Positions 6,272-10,468 of a DNA stretch of 10,468 bases are shown piece by piece. Origin of the DNA: CAADGU01 sp964581605 (GTDB lineage Bacteria; Chloroflexota; Anaerolineae; Promineifilales; Promineifilaceae); the NCBI GenBank assembly GCA_964581605.1, contig CAZOPF010000154.1:1-10468 (forward strand), given 5' to 3'. The notes beneath the pieces are model-generated. The model was given only the letters and a program-made list of their open reading frames with translations, was not told the DNA's origin and searched no databases. The first letter of the stretch is position 1. Every line of letters starts with the position of its first letter. The position numbers and the translations under genes are program-made.

Positions 6272-7585
6272 TCACGGCCGTCCCGAATCAGCGCCCGTAT
6301 CAGCGCCCGTATCTCCGAATTCAATTGCGGTCACATAGAAAAAATCACGCTGCGATTGCTTTAGATAACGATCGGCATTGCTGCTCATGCCTTCGGGCAG
6401 CAGCGGTTCGGCCGCCAGATCATCACCGACGAAGTGAACGGCCGTAAAATGCACCCAGCTCTCGTTAATATCCAGCAGCAAACTGTTGTAGGCTCCGGCC
6501 GTTTGCAATGCCTCCGCCAGGGCCGGCATACTCAGGCTGGGGCCGGCCGCAAAATAAAGCACCTGCCCATCTTCGCTCAGCCCCAAGGCAGAGCGCCACG
6601 TCACCACATCCCCGTTGATGCTGCTGCCCCAGGTGGCCGCACTACCATTGTAAACACGCCCGGTGATCTGACCGTTTTGGGTGATCAGCCGGGCATTTTG
6701 CCGCCAGGATTGGTAGTCGCCGTCGGCAGGAATATCATAGCCCCATTCGCCAATTCGCACACGGCCGTCGCCTGCCGCAATCGTCACTGTCGCATATCCC
6801 TCTTTGGCAGGCAATGCCGTCAACCCATCCGCCATTGCTCCATAGGCACCATGTGAGGCCATAAAACCACCGTTAAATGTTGCCAGCAAGAGGTCAGATG
6901 TTTGATGTGCCGGGGCTATGCGGCCATATCCGTGTGGGCCATCGGGGAGTGCTGGTTCTTCACTGCCCAACACATAATGCAGCCGGGTTTTACGCAGATC
7001 AAAAGCGACAACGGCGGCCAGGGCATACGGCCGTTCCGGGTCTGGCTGCAAAAAGGTGCGCACGGCCACCACTTCGCCGGCCGGGTTAAACAGGTAAGGC
7101 TGCCAGATACCTTCACCGGCCAATGTGCCCAGTGGGAGGAGGGGTGACAATGTCCAGGTGGTGGGGATGGGCACGGCCGTTGGTGCTGGCGCTGAGGTCA
7201 CGGTGGGTATATTAGTCGGCGTGGCGAGGGATTGCTTGATGACGGCCGTGCCGGTAAATGGTGGCGTGGATGTCGGTGTAAATGAGGGAGTTGGGGTGGT
7301 GGGGGGGGCCGTCACAACGGCGGCGGTAGACACGGCCGTGCCCATTTCCCAGGGCGCTTCCACTGGCGATAAACCGGCTTGATATTGTGTCTGGCGGGCC
7401 GCATCTTGCACCCGGAAAAGGATGGTTTCTAATTGGGCTACCCCTTCATTGCCAATGAGTGACCGTAAGGGTTTGGCCGCCTGCGCCCCTACCTGGGGGA
7501 AAAGGGTCAATAACACTACGGCCATGGTGACGGCCGTAAACAAAAATAGAGCAATTCCCCCAAACATTCGTCGTTTTGTTTTCAT
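6272..7585 (-). CDS. Exported or membrane-anchored phosphodiester glycosidase-like (NAGPA domain) protein
   Basis: 437 residues. The basic N-terminus and a hydrophobic helix at about 9-30 indicate a signal anchor or signal peptide. A variable region with a Thr/Pro/Ala-rich linker runs from about 83 to 145, typical of an extracytoplasmic spacer. The C-terminal domain (about 155-422) resembles the NAGPA family: TFNGGFMASHGAYGAMADG at 236-254, WRSALGLSEDGQVLYF at 330-345, and LLLDINESW at 369-377. The last replaces the usual L-D-G-G, so this is a divergent member and catalysis is uncertain. Relatives cleave phosphodiester-linked sugars or act on cell-wall sugars. Eight ACGGCCGT sites fall here, three coding the TAV peptides of the linker. 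Bases 6287-6310 are two tandem 12-bp repeats coding a DTGADTGAD tail. The ATG at 7585 has a poor ribosome binding site and lies about 30 bases after a terminator-like hairpin. Confidence 0.82.
   Translation of the reverse strand: MKTKRRMFGGIALFLFTAVTMAVVLLTLFPQVGAQAAKPLRSLIGNEGVAQLETILFRVQDAARQTQYQAGLSPVEAPWEMGTAVSTAAVVTAPPTTPTPSFTPTSTPPFTGTAVIKQSLATPTNIPTVTSAPAPTAVPIPTTWTLSPLLPLGTLAGEGIWQPYLFNPAGEVVAVRTFLQPDPERPYALAAVVAFDLRKTRLHYVLGSEEPALPDGPHGYGRIAPAHQTSDLLLATFNGGFMASHGAYGAMADGLTALPAKEGYATVTIAAGDGRVRIGEWGYDIPADGDYQSWRQNARLITQNGQITGRVYNGSAATWGSSINGDVVTWRSALGLSEDGQVLYFAAGPSLSMPALAEALQTAGAYNSLLLDINESWVHFTAVHFVGDDLAAEPLLPEGMSSNADRYLKQSQRDFFYVTAIEFGDTGADTGADSGRP
6287..6310. repeat. Two tandem copies of a 12-bp unit inside a coding region
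   Basis: ATCAGCGCCCGT is repeated twice head to tail at the 3' end of the phosphodiester-glycosidase-like gene. Being a multiple of three, it only lengthens the acidic TGAD tail of the protein. Confidence 0.85.
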
Positions 7586-7609
7586 TTTCGCTACAATGAT
7601 ACGTTTCCA

Positions 7610-7817
7610 TAAAGAAAACGACTACCTTAGGGTTAAGGTAGTCGTTTCTTGTTTAGCAATACTCCAGGAGGGAAGAGCATTGCTGGTTAACGGGTAATGT
7701 TACGATACAAGGAGGAGGGACATTACCCTCACCTGATCAGCGGTTGTTCCAGTCGCGTTTCTCTCGTGCCAGTTTTAGGGGGGAGGTTTCTCCTTGTACC
7801 GTTCACTGATCAGGCTA
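7610..7817 (-). ncRNA. Candidate structured small RNA or regulatory leader
   Basis: This 287-base gap between glgB and the next gene holds no credible protein gene but many long complementary segments. On the - strand: 7802-7790 pairs with 7714-7702 (13 bp, one G-U); 7814-7806 pairs with 7740-7732 (9 bp); 7728-7720 pairs with 7700-7692 (9 bp); 7684-7675 pairs with 7664-7655 (10 bp, one G-U, loop with CCUCC); and the terminator-like stem is 7647-7616. The two wobble positions would be A-C mismatches in a + strand RNA, so the - strand is favoured. The 13-bp stem crosses both 9-bp stems, meaning two alternative folds or a pseudoknot. A consensus -10 box sits just upstream. I do not recognise a known riboswitch or 6S, tmRNA or T-box signature. 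Confidence 0.55.
7616..7647 (-). terminator. Intrinsic terminator-like hairpin just before a start codon
   Basis: A perfect 14-bp stem pairs 7616-7629 with 7634-7647 around a four-base loop. On the - strand it is followed by TCTTTATGG, giving a U-rich run that begins in the stem (UUUUCUUU). It ends about 30 bases before the ATG at 7585. It could terminate a small RNA starting near 7817, act as an attenuator for the downstream gene, or end glgB transcripts (stop at 7873). On the + strand a weaker CTTGTTT follows. Confidence 0.7.
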
Positions 7818-7823
7818 TAGATG

Positions 7824-7851
7824 ATTATAACCCACTTTGGGTCATTGACGA
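7824..7851 (-). promoter_or_regulatory. Sigma-70-like promoter for the structured RNA
   Basis: On the - strand there is a perfect TATAAT at 7829-7824. A -35 candidate TCGTCA (four of six) lies at 7851-7846, with a 16-base spacer. Transcription would start near 7817, two to four bases before the first paired segment of the structured region. It lies just after the glgB stop codon. Confidence 0.55.
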
Positions 7852-7872
7852 CGTTCCTAAGCCGCTATTCAT

Positions 7873-10071
<2,199 letters not shown>

Positions 10072-10144
10072 GCGTTCACCTGAGGGCGTTTGTACTAGAG
10101 ACAGTTCAGCCGCAGCATCTTAGTCACCACGACTATACGGCAAG

Positions 10145-10153
10145 ATTTTAGCA
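10145..10153 (-). promoter_or_regulatory. Possible extended -10 promoter for glgB
   Basis: On the - strand this reads TGCTAAAAT, the same nine bases found before the CtaG-like gene. Transcription would start near 10138, leaving a leader of about 65 bases before the ATG at 10071. No convincing -35 is seen. It lies in the 122-base gap between glgB and the last CRISPR repeat, so glgB may not depend on read-through from the array. Confidence 0.35.
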
Positions 10154-10193
10154 AACGCTCTACAGTTGAGCGACTTTTGTTGCTGACACCGCA

Positions 10194-10468
10194 CGGTTCA
10201 CCCCCATGGGTGTGGGGAAAACGCTATGATTAACAGCATTGCCGGAGATTATATCGGTTCACCCCCATGGGTGTGGGGAAAACCTATGCGAAAGAGGACG
10301 GCCATCCTCGGCCGTCGGTTCACCCCCACGGGTGTGGGGAAAACCATTAAACGGCCGTCGCAGTTCCTCGTAATCCCGGTTCACCCCCACGGGTGTGGGG
10401 AAAACGAACGGCCGTCAGGTGCATAGATGTCCTTCGGTGCGGTTCACCCCCACGGGTGTGGGGAAAAC
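10194..10468 (-). CRISPR. Type I-E-like CRISPR array, trailer end (truncated by the window)
   Basis: Five 29-base repeats lie at 10194-10222, 10255-10283, 10316-10344, 10377-10405 and 10440-10468. The four spacers are 32, 32, 32 and 34 bases. Read on the - strand the repeat starts GTTTTCCCCACACCC and ends GTGAACCG. This matches the layout of type I-E repeats, where the last eight bases form the crRNA 5' handle. The leader should therefore lie beyond 10468 and the oldest spacer is at the left. The two leftmost repeats differ from the others by one base (CATGGG instead of CACGGG on the + strand), which breaks the pair closing the repeat hairpin, as expected for ageing trailer repeats. No cas gene is visible, so the type is inferred from repeat and spacer form only. 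Confidence 0.95.

Noticed and set aside
7805..7817. Resemblance of CTGATCAGTGAA to a hammerhead ribozyme core
   Set aside because: The invariant CUGAUGA and the matching GAAA/stem arrangement are absent.
10072..10193. A CRISPR leader in the gap next to glgB
   Set aside because: Repeat orientation and decay of the two adjacent repeats both point to this being the trailer side.

Overview
The window looks like chromosomal DNA of a fairly GC-rich, aerobically respiring bacterium. Chloroflexota (Anaerolineae-like) is my best guess, not a certainty. It rests on a membrane-anchored baseplate-J-like protein with a hydrophilic N-terminal domain, a Thr/Pro-rich linker in an exported protein, and the general gene mix. 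No rRNA, tRNA, transposase or cas gene is visible.

Layout. The left end (1-2081, + strand) holds the 3' part of the baseplate-J-like membrane protein gene, an AT-richer orphan two-helix membrane protein gene, and a decayed second copy of the tail of the first gene. A 16-bp inverted repeat (2095-2135) closes this side against a convergent block. From 2150 to 10071 everything is on the - strand. In transcription order it reads: glycogen branching enzyme glgB; a structured-RNA candidate with its own promoter and terminator-like hairpin; an exported phosphodiester-glycosidase-like protein; a CtaG-like cytochrome oxidase assembly protein; an unknown 167-residue protein coupled to a gamma-carbonic-anhydrase-like protein; a TrmH/SpoU RNA methyltransferase; and malate dehydrogenase mdh. 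The right end (10194-10468) is a type I-E-like CRISPR array of five repeats and four spacers, cut off by the window end. Its repeat orientation implies transcription on the - strand, toward glgB.

The genes do not form one pathway. glgB is carbon storage, mdh central metabolism, the CtaG-like protein respiration, and the TrmH protein RNA modification. Only the 167-residue gene and the carbonic-anhydrase-like gene look translationally coupled.

Three signals stand out. (1) The palindrome ACGGCCGT occurs 27 times by hand count, where about 0.3 would be expected by chance. It lies inside genes, in one gap and in two CRISPR spacers, like the cyanobacterial HIP1 element. (2) The 7605-7851 region has a consensus -10 box, several long complementary segments whose G-U pairs favour the - strand RNA, two mutually exclusive folds and a terminator-like hairpin just before a start codon. 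It is a good candidate for an undescribed regulatory or small RNA. (3) The low-GC orphan gene is bracketed by two copies of the end of the preceding gene.
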